Shown here piece by piece: positions 53,985-63,760 of a stretch of 64,000 bases of DNA; the first letter of the stretch is position 1, and each line of letters starts with the position of its first letter. Source of the stretch: Lucinisca nassula (taxonomy: Eukaryota > Mollusca > Bivalvia > Lucinida > Lucinidae); NCBI GenBank assembly GCA_963580285.1, contig OY757026.1, positions 49,885,143 to 49,949,142 of the forward strand. The letters are read 5' to 3'. A program made the position numbers and the translations under genes. The notes beneath the pieces are model-generated. The model saw only the letters and a list, made by a program, of their open reading frames with translations. It was not told where the DNA came from and searched no databases.

Positions 53985-54390
53985 CAGCATTATGCCGCCT
54001 TTCTATGTTTTGATTCCATGGCCCAGTGAGATTCTATGATGGGGCGGTCTAAGTCCCTCTGGAGGGTGACCGAATAATCAGGGAGAATTATGGTCAGGTA
54101 CACCCCAGTGTCACCAGCAAATAGGCGAACCCGGGACCACACATTGTCGGGTAGGTCGTTAAGGTATAATAACAATAATATTGTGCCTAGAACTGATCCT
54201 TGTGGTACACCTGAAGTAACTGGAACCTCATCTGAGTACTCACATTCAAGTGCAACTGTCTGACTTCTCTCAATCAGAAAAGACTTAATTCACTTGATAG
54301 TTAATCCATGTACCAGTAGCTTGCGAAGAAGCTTCATGTGATTCACCTAGCCAAAGGTCATGCTAAACCCAAGATAAGATCTATTTGTTG
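53985..54390 (-). pseudogene. CR1/L2-type reverse transcriptase remnant
   Basis: Reads FLIERSQTVALECEYSDEVP then VTSGVPQGSVLGTILLLLYL, NDLPDNVWSRVRLFAGDTG and LQRDLDRPI on the minus strand. The catalytic F-A-D-D box has become F-A-G-D. It breaks off at both ends. Closely related in motif style to the remnant at 48672. Confidence 0.88.
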
Positions 54391-54537
54391 ACCATTTAAT
54401 CATGATCTGGTAAGGTCATAAACAAGCAGAATCACATGAGTGTCACAAGATCTGCGCTCCCAGGCTGTTGAGTATTTTGTGATCATAAGGTATGTCCAAA
54501 CCAAATCTTATGCGGCGAAATTTAGTTTCAACCTACA

Positions 54538-55296
54538 AAAATCCATTTTTTGAAGGATTTTCTGCTTGTCGGAATTTTGTAAACCTGTCCCCGTAGAAAA
54601 CCTAAAGCAAATTCTTATATGCCCATTATGACATAAAGACCACATTGGTAATGGGAAATTGTTTTTAAGAAATAGGTGCGATATGGGCATAAGAGCAATT
54701 TACGATCTTACTAGTGAGGAAGTGGTATTTTATAGTTTTGAACAGTTAAAGGCGAAAAATGATATAAGGGCCACATTTTTAGACTACCACCATGTAGTAA
54801 ATAGTATTTCTCAAGTATGAAAAGATCAAATTCACATGAATCGTGTATTTGCTGTTAAATTTAAACAAAATGTAGTTTGTAACATATACTTTCAAGACTT
54901 GATTAGTTCAAAGAAAGGGAGTAGACTATTTATGATATTTTGGTTAGAGTAAACGAATACATTACACAAACAAAATGGCAAACGGAGATAGGAGATATAG
55001 TGGAAAAAGAGCATTAAAGACATTTCACGAGACAAAACTACGCGACTTTCAATACAAAATCAATAATAAAAATTTAGTAACACATTCATTTCTATTTAAA
55101 ATTAATAAAATCAGGGTTGTAGTTACTGTAATGAACAACCAGAAAAAATCCATTATTTATTTCTTAGATGCCCAAAAGTAAGAACGTTTTAGACTGAACT
55201 TTAAAAATGGTTGACCACAAATGTAAATCCAGAAATATCGCTAGAGGATCGTAAAATACTATTTTCACACGGTGGTAAAGCAGAAGTGGTCAATTA

Positions 55297-55379
<83 letters not shown>

Positions 55380-55790
55380 GCAAAATATTGTATATACGAA
55401 AACAAATTTGTTTCTATGAATAAAGTGCTTAGCGAGAGATACATTTCACTCATAAACAACAGGTTAGATAAATTCTTTAAGATTAAAGCCCCTCTCTCGC
55501 CCAGCCCAGTGGAATTCGTTTCACTGACCGCTCCAAGGCGGTTCTTCTGTCGCTGTTTATTTTTGTTATGGTTTGTCTTTGAGTGTTTGTATCACTTATT
55601 TTATTTTGTTTTGGATATCGAATTGGCCATTTTGTGGAAAAGTAACTGTCCTTTTGGCTTTCCGCTATTGATGTTTCCATTAGGGTCTGTTGTTTCATGT
55701 TTGTGTTTCTTTCCCCTTTGGTAACTCTGGTGGGAGCTGTGGGTAAATTGTGTCGATTCCTGATCATTGCCTACACTTCTATGTTCTACA
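54538..55790 (+). pseudogene. L1/Tx1-type LINE ORF2, C-terminal region and 3' UTR
   Basis: Reading through stops, the frame gives IGNGKLFLRNRCDMGIRAIY (54650-54712), LDYHHVVNSI, then SSKKGSRLF (about 54910), GKRALKTFHETKLRDFQYKI (about 54990-55050) and THSFLFKINKI. After a frameshift it gives CSYCNEQPEKIHYLFLRC, a C-x2-C...H-x5-C knuckle typical of the C-terminus of L1/Tx1 LINEs. Two tryptophan positions of that region appear as stops (TGA after 'SQV' at about 54818, TAG in 'RTF*TEL' at about 55193), as expected from TGG decay. A (TC)n tract (55299-55373) splits the last part; 'LAKYCIYENKFVSMNK' and 'RYISLINNRLDKFFKI' resume beyond it. The 3' sequence 55490-55760 recurs inverted at 38030-38215. 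Confidence 0.85.
55299..55373. repeat. (TC)n microsatellite, 75 bp
   Basis: Uninterrupted TC dinucleotides inside a LINE ORF remnant. Ser/Leu- or Glu/Arg-repeat frames across it are artefacts. Confidence 0.98.
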
Positions 55791-56039
55791 TATAACTACT
55801 TTTACCCAAACACTGATGATTCATGAGGCCTATTCCGACTTAATGTTTATGTTTGGTGTCAGGGTTCTGTTTTCCGTCGACTATCTGCCACACATATAGT
55901 GCAGTAGACTTGTACCATTAGCTATAAAAGGCACATCTTGTAGAAAATACATGTACATTGTTACTACAGTTTGTTTTCTGCTCTCCCATGAAAGAATTTT
56001 ATTATTATTATTATTTTTTTTTTTTTTTTTTTCAAATTG

Positions 56040-56553
56040 ATTATCATCGTCTATTAGCCAATACGATGTTACACCCGTATGACTTTGTGCATTCTTTCAT
56101 ATCTTAACAATATTTACTTTTCTGGTGAAAAATTGTGATAGTTTTCTCATTTATGCTTCAAACATGGCTGTTGGTGCTCGTTGGAACTGCCGCAGTGAAG
56201 TGGTTCTATCGAGTACCCACGGCGTATGTCATGGAGCAGGAATGAGAAAAATATTGTATACCCAGTCAGACGCGCACCCGACTGAGGTACTGAGGCCGAC
56301 GATTATCATACGAGATATTTTGGCCAGCAATAATCGAGTGTATGTAAACATAAAGTGCAGATAACTCCATGTCAACAGACATACAACGTCTAAACAACGT
56401 CGTGTCAACGTCAATGCAACATCACTGCGATGCATTGACGCTGACGCAGCAAATTGTATACCCAGTTACAAAATATTGTAACCCCCAGTTCTCTCTCTAT
56501 AAAGTTGGGTTTAAAGGGGCGTTCATTGCACGGACCTGTTATCGTAATGAATC
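56040..56553 (+). mobile_element. MITE family H with internal insertion
   Basis: 'acgatgttacacccgtatga', core-alpha hairpin (56160-56225, decayed), 'aaatattgtatacccagt' (56250), about 190 bp not found in other H copies (56268-56455, ending at a repeated 'attgtatacccagt'), then 'aacccccagttctctctcta' and the 3' end 'cacggacctgttatcgtaat'. The repeated 'attgtatacccagt' may be the TSD of the insertion. Confidence 0.78.
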
Positions 56554-56597
56554 GTCTTATTATTAACATTGCTAGAGATACTCGCCTACCAGTCGAG

Positions 56598-56763
56598 TGA
56601 GTGAGTGAGTGTTTGAGTTTTACGTCCCACCAACAGCTAAGGTCATACGGAGACGGGACCTCGGTTTAAAGACTCATCCGAAAGTCTGGAGAAGCCCGGG
56701 ATCGAACCTGCGATCCCTGGTTTACAAGGCGAGTAGCGTAACCACTCGACCACGGAGGCTTCT
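56598..56763 (-). mobile_element. SINE family C, 14-bp TSD
   Basis: (gagt)n, 'gttttacgtcccaccaacag', 'gacctcggtttaaagactca', 'gggatcgaacctgcgatccc' (B box complement), 'gcgtaaccactcgaccacgg'. Perfect TSD 'gcctaccagtcgag' (56584-56597, 56764-56777). Confidence 0.95.
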
Positions 56764-56899
56764 GCCTACCAGTCGAGAAAGACAGAAGACCAACTTCTAT
56801 CGTACATGTTGTCTAAACTGAAAAGCACTCACACAACCTTTCAATAATTCCCTGTCCCCTTTTTGTACTTTCTCTCATCTACTTACTTCTAAAATATGT

Positions 56900-57212
56900 T
56901 CTAGAAAGGGTTGTCCTTTGGAAACAAGGAATACACCACAAAACTGTAAACTAGATCGCGCAGTCGATGGCGCGCCATCGCAAATCCCCACGTTTTGACC
57001 GCTTCACGGGACCCTTGGGGGCTGGTCCAAAAATTAATGTGCTCTTGCAGAAGCCATTCATGTATGTAACTCACACACCAAATTTGGTTGAATTCCAATG
57101 AACGATGTAGGAGGAGATAGCCGGACAGACGGACGGACGGACGGACGAACGGACAGACGGAGGCGATAACAATATCCCCACTTTTCTTCGAAAAACGTGG
57201 GGATAAGTATGG
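56900..57212 (-). mobile_element. tandem-core-type element end, single unit
   Basis: 'gaatccccacttttcttcg-type' hairpin at the right end ('atccccacttttcttcgaaa' against 'aaaacgtggggat'), a GGAC microsatellite (57122-57160), and one unit with 'caccaaatttggttgaattc'. Same architecture as W and S. Confidence 0.65.
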
Positions 57213-57452
57213 AGTGTACATGTTTTCTGGACCAGACTAGCTAGTTTTGCCCAATTAGGCCTCATCAGTGACCCTAAAAAATTTCAAAATTCACCACTGG
57301 AAGGGCAAGAAAATATAAACTACACTATGATGTTGGGCAGGGAGACATTTTACGACCTCCACACATTCCCAGACACCAGCTATAGTGACGTTAAATATGT
57401 TCTAGAAATGGTTATCCTTTGGAGTGAGTGAGTGAGTGAGTGAGTGAGTGAG

Positions 57453-57652
57453 NNNNNNNNNNNNNNNNNNNNNNNNNNNNNNNNNNNNNNNNNNNNNNNN
57501 NNNNNNNNNNNNNNNNNNNNNNNNNNNNNNNNNNNNNNNNNNNNNNNNNNNNNNNNNNNNNNNNNNNNNNNNNNNNNNNNNNNNNNNNNNNNNNNNNNNN
57601 NNNNNNNNNNNNNNNNNNNNNNNNNNNNNNNNNNNNNNNNNNNNNNNNNNNN
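57453..57652. other. assembly gap, 200 N
   Basis: Exactly 200 N, flanked by (gagt)n on the left (57422-57452) and (tg)n on the right (57653-57665). The left tract resembles the tail of a minus-strand SINE-C. True gap length unknown. Frames spanning it are meaningless. Confidence 0.98.
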
Positions 57653-57709
57653 TGTGTGTGTGTGTATGAGAGGTTATGTATATCATTTACGGCTTTAGAT
57701 TTGTTTGTT

Positions 57710-57957
57710 TCAGTTGAGGTCATATTGGAGACGTTGCTTCCAATTTTGTGGGACTTTTACCCGACATTGAGATGAAATGACATCTCAAGCCCTATCGCCC
57801 AATGAAACCAATAGTGTTTAAAAGCATGGGCGGTCCGACTCACACCACTTTGCCTAGGCAGGCTTAGATCCTCTAAGCGGTATGTGGTCGGTTTCAGCTC
57901 TGCGTGGAAGCATCATGCAGCCCATCTATTTCTTCAAGCCCCGATGGGCGGGGGTGG
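57710..57957 (-). mobile_element. E element with two internal deletions
   Basis: 'tttgtttgtttcagttgagg' joins directly to 'tcatattggagacgttgctt' (tail segment lost), and 'ctaagcggtatgtggtcggt' lacks the usual 'ttaccagtactcg'. The 5' end is 'agccccgatgggcgggggtg'. Followed by (GA)n at 57961-58000. Confidence 0.9.
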
Positions 57958-57958
57958 C

Positions 57959-58007
<49 letters not shown>

Positions 58008-58096
58008 AGTAGCAAGGTTAACAAACCTGTGACATGATATATTATACATGTACATGTATATCATTTACGGCTTCAGATATGCCATGGTCTAATTTT

Positions 58097-58310
58097 GACC
58101 TCCCGTAGTTTTGGTCATAACGATAACGCATCAGTGCGACATAGCGAATTTCTTCATATCTCCAAAATGGTGACTTTTCTAATGAAATGTGAGTTTTGTC
58201 TTATCTTTACTGCAAACAAAGGTTGTGGGTGCTCGTTAGAACCGCCTCATTGAGGCGGTTCTAACGAGTACCGACAACCTATGTCTTAAAGCAGAAATTA
58301 GAAGAATAAC
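58097..58310 (-). mobile_element. MITE family H
   Basis: 'cataacgataacgcatcagt', core-alpha hairpin 58217-58280 with a perfect stem 'gctcgttagaaccgcctcat' against 'tgaggcggttctaacgagta'. Cut on the right by the next element. Confidence 0.83.
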
Positions 58311-58870
58311 CAGTGCTTCAGTTGAAGTGCACGACCCGCCGGATGCTTTAAGCTTTATGAGTGTTACCATATATGGGTATGGCGGCCATTTTGGTCATGT
58401 GACCTGGACCTAAAAGTGACGGTTCCACCAATAAATGCGCCTTATCGTAAGGAGCAAAAATATATCTTATACTTTAGTACTGTACTCTGAATCGTTTGAA
58501 GGATAAAATGCATTCTCACTTTTCCAATACAAAAGCATATGTGTCAAAGTTTGACCTAGGCACAAATAAGGTCAAGGTCAACCCAGGGTCACCATTTTAG
58601 TAATTTATGATGGGCCTACGCTCCAGATGTTATTTATCAAGTTTCGTGGAAATCTGCCCAGTGGTTCTGGAGAAGACTATTTTTCAAGGGTTTTTACCAT
58701 ATATGGCTTGGCGGCCATTTTGGTCATGTGACCTGGACCCCATGAGCAAATTTTGGTTTCCCCCATCCCATAGAGGCTCCATATGAAATTTGACTTCAAT
58801 CGGCCCAACGGTTTCCGAGAAGAAGCAGTTCGAAAATTTTCACATTTTTCGCCTCGGCGAGGCTATATGG
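58305..58870 (-). mobile_element. element X/Y fragment
   Basis: 'ccagtgcttcagttgaagtg', 'accatatatgggtatggcgg', 'ccattttggtcatgtgacct' and 'ttcgcctcggcgaggctata', over 90% like 29395-29950 by eye. Confidence 0.82.
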
Positions 58871-59544
58871 TAGGGTGACAATCTGGACCAAAAAAATGGG
58901 AACCCATACCCCACGTATAACAAGACAAGTCATATACCAAAATGTTCATCAGAATCCGTAGTATCTGAAACTGCCGGCATAAATTGGCATAAATGATGGC
59001 GAGCTGAGAAATCCAAGATTGCGTCCAAGATGGCCGCCCTAGCCGTAAATTCCAGTTTTTCGTAAAATATGAATAAAAATACAACAAATCATCTTACAAA
59101 CTTATTTTAATTTATTTTTCTGGTGTAGAAAGAAGATTTGTGCCAGAATGTAGATCAATTTTTTAGGTTTGACTTGAAAACCGGTGAAAAAAATGATATT
59201 TTATTGTTTTTGTGTCTAGTTTCATAGGTGGTACATGAAAGCAATTCTGATGTTTCAAAAATTAAACAGTTTTTACATATCTATTGTTTTATTTTAACTA
59301 AGACACTATTCTAAAATACATTTAACACTATTCTAAAATACATTTATGGTTGGTTATGACTTTTTTACCATAAATTTAGCCCCAGGATTACCCCACCCAC
59401 TCAATTTACAAGTAAAATGCATTCACATAAATGCTGACACACAAGGGATTTGTAGGCGTGTGCTTCATTTTAGACAATTAAGTAGTAGTGGGCATTCACA
59501 AAAATGCTTAGTTCTGTTTTTATATCGCCACGAAAACATGCCCA
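58871..59544. other. unassigned sequence
   Basis: Contains 'gtccaagatggccgccctag', similar to the element X unit. A small direct repeat, 'acactattctaaaatacatt', occurs twice (59303-59345). No coding evidence. Confidence 0.45.
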
Positions 59545-59860
59545 TATGTTTTTGACCCCCTTGAAACTCACTTTTATATAGAAAAACTAGGGTTTTCAGA
59601 GGTGAGCATTATTTTTCTAATTTACGCTTAAGGACATAGCTTGTGGGTGTTTGACAGCATCACCACGTTGAGAGGGTTCTAAGGAGTCCCCGCAATCTAT
59701 GTTTTGAACAGAACTATCATTCATTTTTATCTGGATTTTTTTGTGGGTGTGGGGGGTGGGGGGGGGGGGGGGGGGGGTGAGGGGGTGGTAGTAAACTCTT
59801 CCAATAGATTTGAATTATGTGTGTTTTCGTAATATTATGTATTTAGCCATTTGAAACACC
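59545..59860 (+). mobile_element. MITE family H, strongly decayed
   Basis: 'gacccccttgaaactcactt', 'atagaaaaactagggttttc' and a broken core-alpha hairpin (59638-59702). A G-run of about 20 (59757-59777) follows. Confidence 0.6.
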
Positions 59861-60144
59861 ACCTCTTTATAATACTGTTTTCTGAATCCAAGCATAAACC
59901 TCTTAGTTAAACAGTTATATATCCAAACAAAAAGGTAGAATAGTGTAAAATAACTTCCTTTACATGTTTTTTGTGCAATTAGTTAGGGGTTTTGGCTTTG
60001 AACAGTGTTTAGAAAAAATGTGTTATAAAACGATTGTGCTGTACTAATAGGCCATATGAGACTACAAGTACATGTTTTAAAACTGTCATAGTCCTCGGTA
60101 TGAACATGAGCTAGTATTGTAACAAGTTCTTACAAATGTTAGTT

Positions 60145-60456
60145 TTTGTTTGTTTGTTTGTTTGTTTGAATTGGGGTTTAACCTCCCTGTCAACACTATT
60201 ATGGTCATTTTGGAGACGTTGCTTCCAGTTTTGTGGGACTTTTACCCGACAATGAGATGAAATGGCATCTCAAGCCCTATCGCCCAATGAAACCAGAAGG
60301 CTTATATGCATTGGGTCTGACACACACCGCTTTGCCTGGGCAGGCATAGTCCTTCTTAAAAGCAGTTTACCAGTACTCGTGTGTGGTCAGATTCAGCTCT
60401 TCGTGGTAGCACCATGCAGCCCAATCTATTTCTCCATGCCCCAATGGGCGGGGGCG
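60145..60456 (-). mobile_element. E element, full length
   Basis: (tttg)n, 'gaattggggtttaacctccc', 'gagatgaaatggcatctcaa', 'cagtttaccagtactcgtgt', 'atgccccaatgggcgggggc'. Confidence 0.9.
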
Positions 60457-60462
60457 ACTTAG

Positions 60463-60746
60463 TTTGCTTGTTTGTATTGGGGTTTAACAGCCCAGTCAAC
60501 ACTATTTAGGTCATTTTTGAGCTTGTCAGTTTACTTATCCACACTTTTCCTGGGCAGGCTTATACGTACGTGATTAACCAGTACAGTGCGCATTCTTTCG
60601 CATTCTTTCGCCATAAACTGACAACTGCCCTTTTTGAATCAGCGGAAGCGAGATAATGACCGTAGAAAATATTTCATGATCAATCTCCACGAAAGAATGT
60701 TGCCGACGCCGGCAGGTATCAACCCCGCTTCCTACTGATCACCATT
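60463..60746 (-). mobile_element. SINE family B (minus)
   Basis: 'tttgcttgtttgtattgggg', 'agtcaacactatttaggtca', 'gacaactgccctttttgaat', 'gccgacgccggcaggtatca' (B box complement). The extreme head is cut off. A small tandem duplication of 'cgcattctttcg' is present. It directly abuts an E element with the same tail orientation. Confidence 0.88.
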
Positions 60747-60758
60747 TAGGCACTTACA

Positions 60759-60965
60759 AATGTAAGACATATTCAAACATGCTTTACTACTTGCAAGCTT
60801 GAGTACATGGTTGTACTTTCTATGAGCAAATGCAGTCATCACTACACTGATCAGGCTATTTACAACCATATCAGTTAAAAGAGGGAGGCTGCTTGTGTCT
60901 ACGTTGAATAACCCAGTTTCAGGATCAATCAAGAGATAGAGAAGTTTGATAAATTGCCATAAAAT
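60759..60965 (-). CDS. unidentified possible exon
   Basis: An open minus-strand frame gives PILWQFIKLLYLLIDPETGL, then FNVDTSSLPLLTDMVVNSL, ISVVMTAFAHRKYNHVLKL and ASSKACLNMSYI, with balanced composition that looks protein-like and is not a repeat seen elsewhere in the window. A GTAAGT donor follows 'cttacattt' (exon would end at 60759-60758). No confident acceptor was found upstream, and a TGA lies just before PILW. I do not recognise the family. If real, it would belong to a gene on the strand opposite hyccin; otherwise it is an old element or a chance frame. Confidence 0.3.
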
Positions 60966-61077
60966 GGGTCAAAAGCCATTTGAGTCATTCATGCAGGAAA
61001 GGCTCATACCAATAGCTTGTTAGGCCATCCAAAGAACAATCTTGTGAGCCTTTGCCTGGGTCAAAACTCCAGACTGT

Positions 61078-61413
61078 GTGTGTGTGTTTGTGTGTGTGTG
61101 AATTCGGGTTTAACAATTTTCCAGTCATATCACGACGGTGTCTGGTTGCGACAGGGAACTCAATGCTCACTTTTATAGAGCTGCCTCACTGAAGTACCAT
61201 GTCCCAGACACATTACATGATACCCCACCCAGTCACATTATCCTGACACTGGGTCGACCAGTCCTAGCTCTACCCGTAAATCTGAGTGCCAAGCGAGGAG
61301 CAGCTAGTACCATTTTTAACGACTCTGGTATGTCGCGGCCCGGGATCGAACCCGTGACCTCTCGTTCCCCGGAGCGGAGACTCTACCAACTGAGCTATCG
61401 GGGCCGGTGTAAC
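61078..61413 (-). mobile_element. tRNA-derived SINE family D, full length
   Basis: The minus-strand head has A box 'gatagctcagttggtagagt' and B box 'cgggttcgatcccgggccgc'. Body 'actgggtggggtatcatgta'. Tail 'gaattcacacacac' from the (tg)n on the plus strand. It looks like a tRNA-type head with the anticodon region altered, so it is not a functional tRNA. Confidence 0.9.
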
Positions 61414-61689
61414 GTAAAAAGGTGGACCGTGAAAAAATGAGACATTTCCGCCACTTCGCATGCGCAACATATTTGCTCCGCCTACCTTAGATACGTTTTT
61501 ATCGGATTGCTATTTGCTTAATTATCGTGTAGTCTGGCAGTTACCTCCCCTCATTCGCCCTGTTAGCGAGCTTTAAGGTGAGTTTTCCTTGTAACAGCGT
61601 TTGCAGATGGAACAGACACCACCACCAAGTCACTTTCAGTTTTAAAGTCTGTAACACATCAGTTTCTTTTGTATTCTTGTGCAGCATGT

Positions 61690-61862
61690 ATTAGAAGAAG
61701 CATCATGTGTCAGGGACATGATACTTCAGTGAGGCAGCACTACAAAAGTGAGCATTGAGCTCCCTGTCACAACCAGACACCGTCGTGATATGACTGAAAA
61801 ATTGTTGAAAGCGACGTTGAACCCGAAGTCACACACACACACACACGCACGCACGCACGCAC
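61690..61862 (+). mobile_element. SINE family D, 5'-truncated
   Basis: 'acttcagtgaggcagcacta', 'gtgagcattgagctccctgt', 'caccgtcgtgatatgactga', 'gcgacgttgaacccgaagtc' and (ac)n(gcac)n. Same family as the copy at 61078, opposite orientation; the two are about 280 bp apart. Confidence 0.9.
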
Positions 61863-61904
61863 ACCTTAACCTTCTGTACAACTGTACAACGACTCATCAT
61901 TATT

Positions 61905-62130
61905 CTTACATTACGATGACACACCCGTGCAATTTCTTTTTCCATGCAAATTAGTGATATTTGTCTTATTTTTACTCCTAAAATAGGTTGCGGGTGCTCG
62001 TACGAGTAGTACCCATGACCTATGTCTTACAACAGAAAAAAGCAAAATAACTTATACCCCTGCAAACCCCAGTTTTCTCAAAATAAAGTGAGGTTTAGAG
62101 AGTTTTAATTTCACGGACTTGTTAACATGA
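61905..62130 (+). mobile_element. MITE family H with the hairpin apex deleted
   Basis: The left end is 'cattacgatgacacacccgt'. The arms 'ggttgcgggtgctcgtacga gtagtacccatgacct' (split for length) meet without the usual GAACCGCCTCA apex. The right end is 'tcacggacttgttaacatg'. Confidence 0.8.
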
Positions 62131-62247
62131 AGAAAGGTGTTAGAGATATTGTGTTGCCAAGATTATATTCTCAGGGATGATAACTAAAATACCATGACAC
62201 CCGGAGTTATGGTTCTTGCTCATAACACGTCTTTTTCCCTCAGGTTT

Positions 62248-62541
62248 TCTTTGTTTGAATTAGTGTTTTACGTCCCCATCAACACTATTTAGGTTATTTT
62301 GGAGAGGTGGCTTCAGTTTTGTGGGACTTTAACCCAACATTGATATGAAATGACATCTCAAGCCCTGCCGCCTGAACAAGCCAGAATGGTTAATATATAG
62401 GTGGCGTTCCGATTTACAACACTTCGCGTAGTCAGGCTTAGATCCTCTTAGCGGTTTACCAGTAGTCCTGTGCGGTCGGTTTCAGCTATGCGTGCAAGCA
62501 TGATGAACCCAATCTATTTCTCCAAGCCCCGATGGGCGGGG
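62248..62541 (-). mobile_element. E element, diverged full-length copy
   Basis: 'tttgtttgaattagtgtttt', 'gatatgaaatgacatctcaa', 'cttagcggtttaccagtagt', 'ccaagccccgatgggcgggg'. Confidence 0.87.
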
Positions 62542-62560
62542 CGTAAATCTTCACCTCGTG

Positions 62561-62820
62561 TTGGTTGGTTGATTTGAGGTTTAACGTCCCCGTCAACACT
62601 GTAAAGGTCATTTTGGAGACGTCGCTTCCAATTTTGTTGGACTTTTACCCAACACTGAGATGAAATGACATCTCTAGCCATGTCGCCCAATGAAACCAAA
62701 AAGGTTTATTAGCATGGACGGTCCGCCTCGCACCGCGGTTCCTGGACAGGCTTAGATCCTCTAAGCGGTTTACTAGTACTAGTGTGTGGGCCGGATTCCG
62801 CTCTGCGTGGAAGCATCGTG
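62561..62820 (-). mobile_element. E element, 5'-truncated
   Basis: 'ttggttggttgatttgaggt' through 'gcaccgcggttcctggacag' to 'gctctgcgtggaagcatcgt', where it stops short of the usual 5' end. Tandem to the E ending at 62541, same orientation. Confidence 0.9.
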
Positions 62821-63624
62821 ACTAAAAAATGAAGCACCCGATCAAACAACATATTTTGCGGCATCGAAACTGTTAGTCTATGGTCTAAATTTGATATGCC
62901 AGGCTAATACGGGTTAATCGGCGTCTGACCTGGGTTTGCACTGTTTGCCAGTCCTGAAAGAAACGCTTAGCTTACGACGTTAACGCGGCGTCTGACCTGG
63001 GTCTGTGCCATTTGCCTTAGCCATAAAGTAGAAGCGAAAGGCTAACGCTGGTTAAGCAATGCCTGATCTCGGTCTACATTGTTTGCCTAAGCCTTGAAAT
63101 GGTTATACTACTCGCCTCATTGACCAGGGTTAGTTGGTTCCATCTCGGGCTTCTCCAGACTTGCGGATATTAAACCGAGATCCCGTATCATTATGACCTT
63201 AGATGTTGTTAGGACGTATTTCTCAAAGACATACACAACCCATACAAGCTAAGTGTCTCTTAGGACATAGGAGTAGACGTAGCTCAGATGTTCCTCAACC
63301 CAATTAAGCGCAGCATATCTGTTTAATGACAAAGGCAAACAGTGCAGACCAGATTATGCCCCGTATTTTTACATTGGCAATGGGAAAGAACTGTGTCTAT
63401 TATGCAACAAATCACGGTGCGGAAAAGCGGGCCGAGTGAAATCATTAAAATCTGCAAATTTGTGATTCGTAGACGGTGTAACGTCACTGTCTAGCACCGA
63501 CAACGTTTCAAAAGGACATAAATGCATGTGCTACAGTCGATTTCTTTTAACAATGAAAATGTTTGAGAATTTGAAGGAAACAACAACATTATCTAAGAGT
63601 TTCAGCGTGCTAGAATCGAAATAA
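62821..63624. other. mostly unassigned; decayed palindrome pieces and a SINE-C remnant
   Basis: Three successive 'cgtctgacctgggt...'-like segments with 'actgtttgcc' or 'gtttgcct' (62915-63090) resemble halves of core beta. A decayed SINE-C lies at about 63093-63222 ('actcgcctcattgaccaggg', 'ttctccagacttgcggatat'). Confidence 0.5.
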
Positions 63625-63760
63625 CTCAGCTCTAGCCGATGATTTGTTGGGTAATAAATCACAGTTTGTCGGTCAGTTGTAAGTAGACAAATCACACGCG
63701 CTACGCGCTCGTGATACGGACCTCCAAACTGTGATTTATTACTCAACAAATCACAGCTAG
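63625..63760. mobile_element. foldback element T
   Basis: Arms are 'agctctagccgatgatttgt tgggtaataaatcacagttt' (split for length) and 'aaactgtgatttattactca acaaatcacagctagagct'. The apex contains 'gcgctacgcgctcgtg'. Same family as 42530-43025, without insertion. Confidence 0.83.

Noticed and set aside
55211..55767. Open frames with long Ser-Leu or Glu-Arg repeats
   Set aside because: They run through the (TC)n microsatellite. The flanks belong to a dead LINE and its 3' region.
57402..57723. Open frames running through the N gap
   Set aside because: They consist largely of unknown residues and are meaningless.
2352..61413. tRNA-like sequences with A and B boxes considered as functional tRNA genes
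   Set aside because: All are heads of SINEs with non-tRNA bodies, 3' tails and TSDs. None closes into an intact cloverleaf followed by a pol III terminator.
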